A DNA stretch of 64,000 nt. Origin: Oceanibacterium hippocampi. Its GTDB lineage: Bacteria; Pseudomonadota; Alphaproteobacteria; Sneathiellales; Sneathiellaceae. How positions within the stretch are numbered: the stretch's first letter is position 1; the number at the start of each line of letters is the position of its first letter. The notes under the pieces were generated by a model. It was not told the origin of the DNA. It saw nothing but the letters and a program-made list of their open reading frames with translations, and ran no database searches. A program made the translations under genes and the position numbers. This document shows positions 30,595 through 37,965 of this stretch, in pieces. Where the stretch lies: NCBI RefSeq assembly GCF_900172325.1, contig NZ_FWFR01000002.1, positions 1 through 64,000 of the forward strand. The letters run 5' to 3'.

Positions 30595-31370
30595 TGCTGC
30601 TCGCCATCGACGTCGGCAATACCAACACGACCTTCGCCATCTATGACGGCGAGACGATGCGCGGCGAATGGCGGATCGCCACCTCCGACAAGCGCACGGC
30701 GGACGAATATGCCGCCTGGCTGCTCTCGCTGATGCAGCTCTCCCGGCTGAGCTTCGACGACATCGAGGCGGCGATCATCGCCAGCGTGGTGCCGCAGAGC
30801 GACTTCAACATGAAGACGCTCTGCCGGCGCTACTTCGAGGTCGATCCGCGGTTCATCGGCGACGAGAATGTCACGACCGGTATTCGCGCCAGGATCGACA
30901 ACCCGCGCGAGGTCGGGGCCGACCGCATCGTCGATGCCGTGGGCGCGCATGTGAAGTACGGCGGGCCGCTGATCATCATCGATTTCGGTACCGCGACGAC
31001 GTTCGACGTGATCGACGAGAACGGCGATTTCTGCGGCGGGGTGTTTGCGCCGGGCATCAACCTGAGCCTTCAGGCGCTGCACATGGCGGCGGCCAAGCTG
31101 CCCCGGGTCGCCGTCGCCCGGCCCGAGCGGGTGATCGGCCGCAACACCCAGGAATGCATGCAGTCCGGCGTGTTCTGGGGCTATGTCAGCATGATCGAGG
31201 GCATCGTCACGCGCATTCGCGAGGAATGGGGCGTGCATATGGGAACGGTCGCCACCGGCGGCCTCGCGCCGCTTTTCGCCGAGGGCACGAACGCCATCGA
31301 TCGTATCGATCAGGACCTGACGATGAATGGCCTCTTGGAAATCCATCGCCGGAACAGCAATTTACAGTGA
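30594..31370 (+). CDS. coaX: Type III pantothenate kinase
   Basis: A 258-residue ASKHA-fold kinase that makes 4'-phosphopantothenate, the first step of CoA synthesis. It has the phosphate-binding motif DVGNTNT at 6-12, the pantothenate-site motif GADRI and DFGTATTFD. It starts on the last base of the birA stop codon, and its own stop TGA gives its final A to the next ATG. CoaX is the feedback-insensitive type. Position between birA and rnj is common in alphaproteobacteria. Confidence 0.94.
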   Translation: MLLAIDVGNTNTTFAIYDGETMRGEWRIATSDKRTADEYAAWLLSLMQLSRLSFDDIEAAIIASVVPQSDFNMKTLCRRYFEVDPRFIGDENVTTGIRARIDNPREVGADRIVDAVGAHVKYGGPLIIIDFGTATTFDVIDENGDFCGGVFAPGINLSLQALHMAAAKLPRVAVARPERVIGRNTQECMQSGVFWGYVSMIEGIVTRIREEWGVHMGTVATGGLAPLFAEGTNAIDRIDQDLTMNGLLEIHRRNSNLQ

Positions 31371-33097
31371 TGAAGCAAACCAGACCGACCGATGACATCG
31401 CCGCCGACGCGCTGCATTTCCTGCCGCTTGGCGGAACCGGCGAGATCGGCATGAATCTCAATCTTTACGGCCTCGACGGCAAATGGCTGATGGTCGATCT
31501 CGGCATCAGCTTCGCCGACGAATCGCTGCCGGGCATCGACATCATCATGCCCGATCCGACCTGGATCGAGGATCGCCGCGACGACCTGATCGCGATCGTG
31601 CTGACGCATGCGCACGAGGACCACCTCGGCGCGGTCGCCCATCTCTGGCCGGAATTGCGGGTGCCGGTCTACGCGACGCCGTTCGCCGCCGGCGTGCTGC
31701 GCCACAAGCTGATCGAGGCCGGGCTGCAGGACGAGGTCGAGGTCCATATCCTCGACGACGACAAGCCGCTCGTCCTCGGGCCGTTCACTATCGGGCTGCT
31801 GCCGATCACCCATTCGATCCCGGAAATGCGGTCGCTGGTCATCGACACCCGGTTCGGCCGCGTCGTGCATAGCGGCGACTGGAAGCTCGACCCCGAGCCG
31901 CTGGTCGGTCCGGCGACCCGGCCCGAGGACTTCACCGCCGCCGGCGATGCCGGCGTGCTGGCGCTGGTTTGCGATTCGACCAATGTCCTGAAGGCCGGCC
32001 GCTCCGGCTCGGAATCCCGGGTGCGCGACCAGCTGATGGAGATTGTCGGCCGCTGCAAGCGCCGGGTCGCGGTGACCACCTTCTCGTCGAACATCGCCCG
32101 GGTGCAGACCATCGCCGAGGTCGCTGCCGCGCATGGCCGCGATCTCGTGCTGGTCGGCCGCTCGGTCAACCGCATGGTCTCGGTGGCCCGCGAGTGCGGC
32201 TACCTGCCCGGTCTCAGGGCGCCGATCCCGCCCAAGGAGGCGGGATTCCTGCCGCCGGACAAGACGCTGCTGCTCTGCACCGGCTGCCAGGGGGAACCCA
32301 ACGGGGCGATGGCGCGAATCGCCGCCGGCGAGCATCCGGATATCGGGATCGATGCCGGCGATACGGTGATCTTCTCGTCCAAGGTCATCCCTGGCAACGA
32401 GCGGAGCCTGTTCGCGCTCCACAACACGCTGGCCCGGTCCGGCGTCGAGGTGGTCAGCGAACTCGACCATTTCGTCCATGTCTCGGGCCATCCGGCGCGC
32501 GACGAACTGACCGACATGTATCGCTGGGTGCGACCGCGCATCGCCGTGCCGGTGCATGGCGAGGCCCGTCATCTCTACGAACATGCCGCGCTTGCCCGTT
32601 CGCTCGGGGTGCCGGAAGCGCCGGTGCTCCGGAACGGCGACATCCTGCGGCTGGCACCGGGGCCGGCAACCATCGTCGGCCAGGCCGAGACCGGGCGGCT
32701 CGCGCTGTCCGGGTCCGGGCTGGTGCCGGTCGACGGCCTGCTGGTCCGGGAACGGCGCCGGCTGGTGTTCAACGGTGCCGCGACCGCGACGCTCGTCGTC
32801 GATCAGGAGGGCAAGCCTATCGCGCCGCTTCGGGTGACCACGATCGGCATCTTCGAGGACGGCACCGAGGACGATATCCTCGAGGATATGGAGGCCGAGC
32901 TCGCGCGCGAGCTGCGCGCGCTCCGGACCGCCGAGCGGCGCAGCGACGCGAATCTCACCGAGGCGGTGCGCCGCGCGGTGCGCCGGGTCGTCCGCCGGCT
33001 TTCCGGGCATCGCCCGACGACCATCGTCGAGGTCGTCCGCGTCGGCGATAAACCGGCCCGCAAGGGCCGCAAAGTCAGTGAAGTGGAGGCCGCATGA
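31370..33097 (+). CDS. rnj: Ribonuclease J
   Basis: A 575-residue metallo-beta-lactamase/beta-CASP nuclease for 5'-to-3' RNA decay and rRNA maturation. The zinc motif HAHEDH (His80, His82, Asp84, His85) is intact, as are the beta-CASP segments (VTTFSSNIARVQ, SGHPARDE and the late HGEARHL) and a C-terminal domain. It is coupled by one base to coaX and by four bases to mce. An RNase at the end of the complex I operon means its expression may follow respiratory gene expression. Confidence 0.94.
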   Translation: MKQTRPTDDIAADALHFLPLGGTGEIGMNLNLYGLDGKWLMVDLGISFADESLPGIDIIMPDPTWIEDRRDDLIAIVLTHAHEDHLGAVAHLWPELRVPVYATPFAAGVLRHKLIEAGLQDEVEVHILDDDKPLVLGPFTIGLLPITHSIPEMRSLVIDTRFGRVVHSGDWKLDPEPLVGPATRPEDFTAAGDAGVLALVCDSTNVLKAGRSGSESRVRDQLMEIVGRCKRRVAVTTFSSNIARVQTIAEVAAAHGRDLVLVGRSVNRMVSVARECGYLPGLRAPIPPKEAGFLPPDKTLLLCTGCQGEPNGAMARIAAGEHPDIGIDAGDTVIFSSKVIPGNERSLFALHNTLARSGVEVVSELDHFVHVSGHPARDELTDMYRWVRPRIAVPVHGEARHLYEHAALARSLGVPEAPVLRNGDILRLAPGPATIVGQAETGRLALSGSGLVPVDGLLVRERRRLVFNGAATATLVVDQEGKPIAPLRVTTIGIFEDGTEDDILEDMEAELARELRALRTAERRSDANLTEAVRRAVRRVVRRLSGHRPTTIVEVVRVGDKPARKGRKVSEVEAA

Positions 33098-33498
33098 TCG
33101 GCAAGCTGAACCATGTCGCCATCGCCGTTCCGGACCTGGAAAAGGCGACGGCCGTCTATCGCGACATGCTGGGGGCCCGGGTCTCGAACCCGGTCGACCA
33201 GCCCGATCACGGGGTCACCGTGGTCTTCGTCGAACTTCCCAACACGAAGATCGAGCTGCTGCGGCCGCTCGGCGAGGGGTCACCGATCGCCGGTTTCCTG
33301 AAGCGCAATCCGGACGGCGGCATGCATCATGTCTGCTACGAGGTCGACGACATTCTCGTTGCCCGTGATCGCATGAAGGCGACCGGCGCGCGGATCCTCG
33401 GCGACGGCGAGCCGAAGACCGGCGCCCACGGGAAGCCGGTGCTGTTCCTCCATCCGAAGGACTTCACCGGGACCCTGGTCGAGCTCGAGCAGGTCTGA
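33094..33498 (+). CDS. mce: Methylmalonyl-CoA epimerase
   Basis: A 134-residue vicinal oxygen chelate protein that interconverts the 2R and 2S forms of methylmalonyl-CoA in propionate metabolism. Metal ligands are expected at His8 (LNHVAIAV), the His in GGMHHVCYEV and the Glu near the C-terminus (GTLVELEQ). ATG 33094 overlaps the rnj stop by four bases. It is placed with DUF1467 as in many alphaproteobacteria. Confidence 0.93.
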   Translation: MIGKLNHVAIAVPDLEKATAVYRDMLGARVSNPVDQPDHGVTVVFVELPNTKIELLRPLGEGSPIAGFLKRNPDGGMHHVCYEVDDILVARDRMKATGARILGDGEPKTGAHGKPVLFLHPKDFTGTLVELEQV

Positions 33499-33502
33499 GC
33501 CC

Positions 33503-33763
33503 GTGTCGCTCGTCGGCGGAATAGTGGTCTTCATCGTCGTCTGGTGGCTGGTGCTGTTCTGCGTCCTGCCGATCGGCATCGTCAGCCAGGACGAGGGCAA
33601 GGCCGATTTCGCGCCCGGTACCGACCCGGGAGCGCCTTTGCGCCCGCGCATGGTCAGCAAGGCGCTCGTGACGACCGCCATCGCCATCGTGATCACGGCC
33701 GGCATCTGGGCGTACATGCGCTACGATCCGTTCGATATCGCGGCCTGGCTGCACGCGGCCTGA
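33503..33763 (+). CDS. DUF1467 family small membrane protein
   Basis: An 86-residue protein with two membrane helices (about 5-25 and 53-72) joined by a polar loop. The motif WWLVLFCVLPIGIVSQDE and the C-terminal helix region match the DUF1467 family, an alphaproteobacterial protein of unknown function usually found next to mce and near proS. It starts 4 bases after mce with GTG. It is the last gene of the string that begins at nuoA. The function is unknown. Confidence 0.85.
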   Translation: MSLVGGIVVFIVVWWLVLFCVLPIGIVSQDEGKADFAPGTDPGAPLRPRMVSKALVTTAIAIVITAGIWAYMRYDPFDIAAWLHAA

Positions 33764-33824
33764 GCCGCCTTGACGAACGCTTAACCGGGCCGCGCTAGCC
33801 TCAGCGGATGCGAGGGACAGGCCG

Positions 33825-34265
33825 ATGATCCGGATTGCCGCAAGCGGGCTGGCGCTGCTGGCCGCGACGCCGATCCTGGCCGCGACGCCGACGGCCGCCG
33901 TTGCCGGCGAGCTGGTCGTCGAGCGCGGGGTCTGCGAGCGGCTGATCCGCCATGTTGCCGACGCCGATGTCACCTACCGGCCGGGTGTCGGCGTCAGGGG
34001 CAGGGCGGTCGCGCCCGCCGATCTCGACGAGCCCCGACGACTGCGCCTGCCCGAGGTGGTGACGCTCGCCATCGATATTCCGCTCCGCGAACTCCTGGCC
34101 GATCCGAACCCCCGGCTTGCCGATGTCGAGGTCGCCGTCGGGACCATCGTCTACGATCTCGAAAGCGGCCGGTTCACCTTCGACGACCAGCCGATCGGGG
34201 CCGATGGCGAGGTCTATCTGGCCGAGCGGTGCCGTCGCCACGGCCGTCGCGGCGAGCCCGACTGA
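33825..34265 (+). CDS. Putative secreted protein of unknown function
   Basis: A 146-residue orphan. The N-terminal 25-28 residues (MIRIAASGLALLAATPILA then AAVAG) form a Sec signal peptide with likely cleavage after AVA. The mature part of about 118 residues has two Cys that could form a disulfide, and strand-rich stretches (VVTLAIDIPL, VEVAVGTIVYDLESG). I recognise no domain. ATG 33825 has AGGGACAGG just upstream. A six-codon frame (MRGTGR) starting at 33808 ends over this start codon. The cyclase genes follow but have their own promoters. Confidence 0.75.
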   Translation: MIRIAASGLALLAATPILAATPTAAVAGELVVERGVCERLIRHVADADVTYRPGVGVRGRAVAPADLDEPRRLRLPEVVTLAIDIPLRELLADPNPRLADVEVAVGTIVYDLESGRFTFDDQPIGADGEVYLAERCRRHGRRGEPD

Positions 34266-34282
34266 ACGAGACGGCTTGGCGG

Positions 34283-34311
34283 TATCTGCGGTCGCGGGTC
34301 GGCGCTACACT
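34283..34311 (+). promoter_or_regulatory. Cyclase promoter copy 1 (leaderless type)
   Basis: TATCTG (34283-34288), 17 bases, TACACT (34306-34311), then 6 bases to ATG 34318. The same arrangement precedes the other two cyclase genes. No Shine-Dalgarno is present. Confidence 0.6.
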
Positions 34312-34317
34312 GCCGCC

Positions 34318-36078
34318 ATGTCGCCGCATGTCGCCAGGAAGCTCGCCGCCATTGTCTGTACCGACATCGTCGCCTATTCGCGATTGATGGGGGCCGACGA
34401 GGAAGCCACGCTGTCGCGCATGAAGGCCCATCGCCGCGAGCTGTGGGAGCCCGAGATCGCCGGGCACGGCGGGCGGATCGTCGGGTCCGCGGGCGATGCG
34501 CTGATGATCGAGTTTGCCAGCGCCGTCTCGGCGGTCGAGTGCGCGCTGGCGATCCAGCAGGGCATGGCGACGCGCGAGGCCGGGCGGCCCGAGACCCTGC
34601 AGATGCTGCTCCGCGTCGGCGTCAACATCGGCGAGGTGGTGGTCGACGGCGACGATCTGCTCGGCGACGGCGTGAATGTCGCGGCGCGCCTGCAGACGCT
34701 CGCGGCGGTGGGCGGGATCTGCATTTCCGGCAAGGTGCGCGAGGAGATCCAGGGCAAGCTGCCAGCCGGGTTCGCCGATGCCGGCGAGCACGCGGTCAAG
34801 AATATCGCCCGTCCGGTCCGGGTCTGGCGCTGGCCGGCGGACGGGCAACTCGCCGATGCCGGGCAGAGCCGCGACGATGACCCGTTGCCTTTGCCCGACA
34901 AGCCGTCCATCGCCGTCCTGCCGTTCGACAACCTGTCCGGCGACCCGGAACAGGATTATTTCGCCGACGGCATCTGCGAGGACGTGATCACCGACCTCTC
35001 CAAGGTTTCCGGCCTGTTCGTCAGTGCCCGGAACTCCTCCTTCGCCTACCGGGGCAAGAGCCCGGACATACGCCGGGTCTGCCGCGAACTCGGCGTCCGC
35101 CATGTGCTGGAGGGCAGCGTGCGGCGCGCCGGCCGTCGGATCCGGATCAATGCCCAGCTGATCGATGGCATCAGTGGCGGCCATCTCTGGGCCGATCGGT
35201 TCGACCGTGATCTGGAAGACATCTTCGCCGTCCAGGACGATGTCACCCGGGAGATTGTCGGTGCCCTGCAGGTCGCCCTGACCAAGGATGAACGGACCCG
35301 CCGTGCGGCGCGTCGCAAGGTCGATCCGGAAGCCTACGACCTCGCCATACGGGCGCGCAGCCTCATCCACGAATTCTCCGCTGACAGCCTGCAGGAGGCG
35401 CGCGGGCTGTTGCTGCGCGCCATGGCCATCGACCCCAACCTGGCGACCGCCTATTCCTGGCTGGCGCTCATTCACTGTGTCGAATACACCAACGGCTGGA
35501 ACGGGGCCGGCCCGGATTATCTCCGGATCGCGCTTGGCCTGGCCGACCAGGCGTTCGCCGCCGACGAGAACGAGCCCTACGTGCATCATGCCCGGGCACT
35601 GATCCACATGTGGCTGCACGATCTGGACGAGGCGGAACGCGCCGCACGGCGGGCAATCGAACTCGATCCGAATTTCGCCGGCGCCTACAGTTCACTCGGT
35701 TCCATACTCGATTTCGCCGGTCGCCACGAGGACGCCATCAAGGCGCTGCAGTACGCCCTCCGGCTCGATCCGGGATACGGCATCGCCCGGCAGTTCCTCG
35801 GCCGGACGCTGTTCTCGCTACATCGATACGGCGAAGCCGAGGAGATCTATCGTCAACGGCTGGTGACGGCGCCGAACTCGGATCTCGCCCGGTGTTACCT
35901 GGCGGCCATCTGCGGTCATCTCGGACGCAGGGAAGAGGCGCGGCGTCTGTGGCGCGAGGTGCAGGCGATCAGCCCGGGATTCGATATAGAGCGGCTGCGC
36001 CGGATCATGCCCTACCGGGCTCCGGCAGCCCTGGATCATCTCGAAGAGGGCCTCCGGGCCGCCGGACTGGTCGACTGA
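34318..36078 (+). CDS. Class III adenylate/guanylate cyclase with TolB-like and TPR domains, copy 1
   Basis: A 586-residue cytosolic protein. The class III cyclase domain (about 5-170) has the metal ligands Asp16 and Asp60, the purine-site Asp113 and the transition-state Asn120 and Arg124, but the purine-binding Lys position is Gly56. A TolB N-terminus-like domain follows (about 195-330: SIAVLPFDNLSGDPEQDYFADG). The TPR region (about 340-570) likely binds a partner. This architecture is common in alphaproteobacteria with multiple cyclases. ATG 34318 is fixed by the conserved N-terminus of the three copies and by the promoter; a longer in-frame start at 34117 overlaps the previous gene. Its nucleotide product is not certain. 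Confidence 0.9.
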   Translation: MSPHVARKLAAIVCTDIVAYSRLMGADEEATLSRMKAHRRELWEPEIAGHGGRIVGSAGDALMIEFASAVSAVECALAIQQGMATREAGRPETLQMLLRVGVNIGEVVVDGDDLLGDGVNVAARLQTLAAVGGICISGKVREEIQGKLPAGFADAGEHAVKNIARPVRVWRWPADGQLADAGQSRDDDPLPLPDKPSIAVLPFDNLSGDPEQDYFADGICEDVITDLSKVSGLFVSARNSSFAYRGKSPDIRRVCRELGVRHVLEGSVRRAGRRIRINAQLIDGISGGHLWADRFDRDLEDIFAVQDDVTREIVGALQVALTKDERTRRAARRKVDPEAYDLAIRARSLIHEFSADSLQEARGLLLRAMAIDPNLATAYSWLALIHCVEYTNGWNGAGPDYLRIALGLADQAFAADENEPYVHHARALIHMWLHDLDEAERAARRAIELDPNFAGAYSSLGSILDFAGRHEDAIKALQYALRLDPGYGIARQFLGRTLFSLHRYGEAEEIYRQRLVTAPNSDLARCYLAAICGHLGRREEARRLWREVQAISPGFDIERLRRIMPYRAPAALDHLEEGLRAAGLVD

Positions 36079-36119
36079 CAGCCGCCCGGAACGCGGGCAT
36101 TCCGGACCACGCTTCCCCA

Positions 36120-36148
36120 TATCTGAGATCGCGCGACAGCGCTAAACT
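36120..36148 (+). promoter_or_regulatory. Cyclase promoter copy 2 (leaderless type)
   Basis: TATCTG (36120-36125), 17 bases, TAAACT (36143-36148), 6 bases, ATG 36155. Spacing is identical to copies 1 and 3. Confidence 0.6.
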
Positions 36149-36154
36149 CGCGCC

Positions 36155-37915
36155 ATGTCGCCGCATGTCACCAGGAAACTCGCCGCCATTGTCTGCACCG
36201 ATGTCGTCGCCTATTCGCGGCTGATGGAGGCCGACGAGGACGGCACGCTGTCGCGCATGAAGGCCCATCGCCGGGAGCTGTGGGAGCCCGAGATCGCCGG
36301 GCATGGCGGGCGGATCGTCGGATCCGCGGGCGATGCGCTGATGATCGAATTCGCCAGCGCCGTGTCGGCGGTCGAGTGCGCGCTGGCGATCCAGCAGGGC
36401 ATGGCGGCGCGCGAGGCCGGGCAACCCGGGAATCTCCAGATGCTGCTCCGCATCGGCGTCAACATGGGCGAGGTCGTGGTCGACGGCGGCGACCTGCTGG
36501 GCGACGGCGTGAATGTCGCGGCCCGCCTGCAGACCCTGGCGAGGCCCGGCGGGATCTGCATTTCCGGCAAGGTGCGCGACGAGATTCTCGGCAAGCTGCC
36601 GGCCGACTTCGCGGACGGCGGCGCGCACGCGGTCAAGAACATCGCCCGTCCGGTCCGGGTCTGGCGCTGGCCGGCAACGGGGCCGGATGCCGAGGCCGAC
36701 AAGGGTCGCTCCGAGGACTTGTTGCCGCTGCCGGACAAGCCGTCCATCGCCGTCCTGCCATTCGACAACCTGTCCGGCGACCCGGAACAGGACTATTTCG
36801 CCGACGGCATCTGCGAGGATGTGATCACCGACCTGTCCAAGGTCTCCGGCTTGTTCGTCACCGCCCGGAACTCCTCCTTCGCGTACAAGGGCAAGAGCCC
36901 GGATATCCGCAGGGTCTGCCGCGAACTCGGCGTCCGCCACGTGCTGGAGGGCAGTGTGCGGCGCGCCGGCCGCCGGGTGCGGATCAGTGCCCAACTCATC
37001 GACGGCCACACCGGCGGGCATCTCTGGGCCGATCGCTTCGACCGAGACCTGGAAGATATCTTCGCCGTGCAGGACGACGTGACGCGGGAGATCGTCCGCG
37101 CGCTGGAGGTCGCCCTGACACGCGACGAAAAAGCCCGCCGCGACAGCCGGCGGAAGGTCGATCCGAAAGCCTACGATCTGGCGATTCGCGCCCGGAGTTC
37201 GGTCAACGATCTTACGGCCGAAGGCATGGTCCGGGCGCGACAGGACCTGGAAAGCGCGATCGCCATCGAACCGGACCTGGCGCCGGCCCATGCCTGGCTG
37301 GCGCTGGTCACCACCGTCGAATATGCCAACGGCTGGAACGGCGCCGGTCCGGATAATCTGCAGACGGCGCTGCAACTTTGCGCGCGTGCACTGGCGTCCG
37401 ACGAAAACGAACCGTTCGCCTATCTTGCCCTCGCGCTTACCCGCATGTGGCTTCGCGACCTCGACGCCGCCGAACGGTCGGTCAGGCAGGCGATCGCTCT
37501 CGATCCGAATTTCGCGGGCGCCTTCGCCGCCCTCGGTTCGATCCTCGATTTCGCCGGCCGCGCGGACGAGGCGATCGTGTCCCTGCAGACCGCCTTGCGC
37601 CTCGATCCCGAGTACGGCGTCGCGGAACAGTTCCTCGGCCGCTGCCTGTTCAACCTCGGACGCTACGACGAGGCCGAGGCGACCTACCGGAAACGGCTGG
37701 AAGAGGCGCGGCATTCGGATATCGCGCGGATGTTTCTCGCATCTATTCATGGCCACCAGGGGCGCAACGAGGAAGCGCGGCACCTGTGGCGGGAAATCCA
37801 CGAGATCAACCCGGGTTTCGATATCGAGCGTCTGCGCCGGATCATGCCCTATCGCGAGCCGGCCGTGTTCGAGCGTCTCTACGCGGGTCTGCGCGCCGCC
37901 CGGCTGATCGCCTGA
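36155..37915 (+). CDS. Class III adenylate/guanylate cyclase with TolB-like and TPR domains, copy 2
   Basis: A 586-residue paralogue of the gene upstream, with the same domain order. Catalytic residues are at the same positions: Asp16, Asp60, Asp113, Asn120 and Arg124 are present, and position 56 is Gly instead of Lys. The first 330 residues differ little from copy 1, while the TPR part (from about 340) differs at many positions, with identical blocks such as NGWNGAGPD, DPNFAGA and FDIERLRRIMPYR. It starts 76 bases after copy 1 behind its own promoter, so the copies are probably separately transcribed. Confidence 0.9.
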   Translation: MSPHVTRKLAAIVCTDVVAYSRLMEADEDGTLSRMKAHRRELWEPEIAGHGGRIVGSAGDALMIEFASAVSAVECALAIQQGMAAREAGQPGNLQMLLRIGVNMGEVVVDGGDLLGDGVNVAARLQTLARPGGICISGKVRDEILGKLPADFADGGAHAVKNIARPVRVWRWPATGPDAEADKGRSEDLLPLPDKPSIAVLPFDNLSGDPEQDYFADGICEDVITDLSKVSGLFVTARNSSFAYKGKSPDIRRVCRELGVRHVLEGSVRRAGRRVRISAQLIDGHTGGHLWADRFDRDLEDIFAVQDDVTREIVRALEVALTRDEKARRDSRRKVDPKAYDLAIRARSSVNDLTAEGMVRARQDLESAIAIEPDLAPAHAWLALVTTVEYANGWNGAGPDNLQTALQLCARALASDENEPFAYLALALTRMWLRDLDAAERSVRQAIALDPNFAGAFAALGSILDFAGRADEAIVSLQTALRLDPEYGVAEQFLGRCLFNLGRYDEAEATYRKRLEEARHSDIARMFLASIHGHQGRNEEARHLWREIHEINPGFDIERLRRIMPYREPAVFERLYAGLRAARLIA

Positions 37916-37930
37916 CGGCGCGCAAGCCCG

Positions 37931-37959
37931 TATCTGAGACCGTTCGAGGGCGCTAAACT
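37931..37959 (+). promoter_or_regulatory. Cyclase promoter copy 3 (leaderless type)
   Basis: TATCTG (37931-37936), 17 bases, TAAACT (37954-37959), 6 bases, ATG 37966. Conserved in sequence and spacing although the surrounding bases have diverged. Confidence 0.6.
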
Positions 37960-37965
37960 CCCGCC

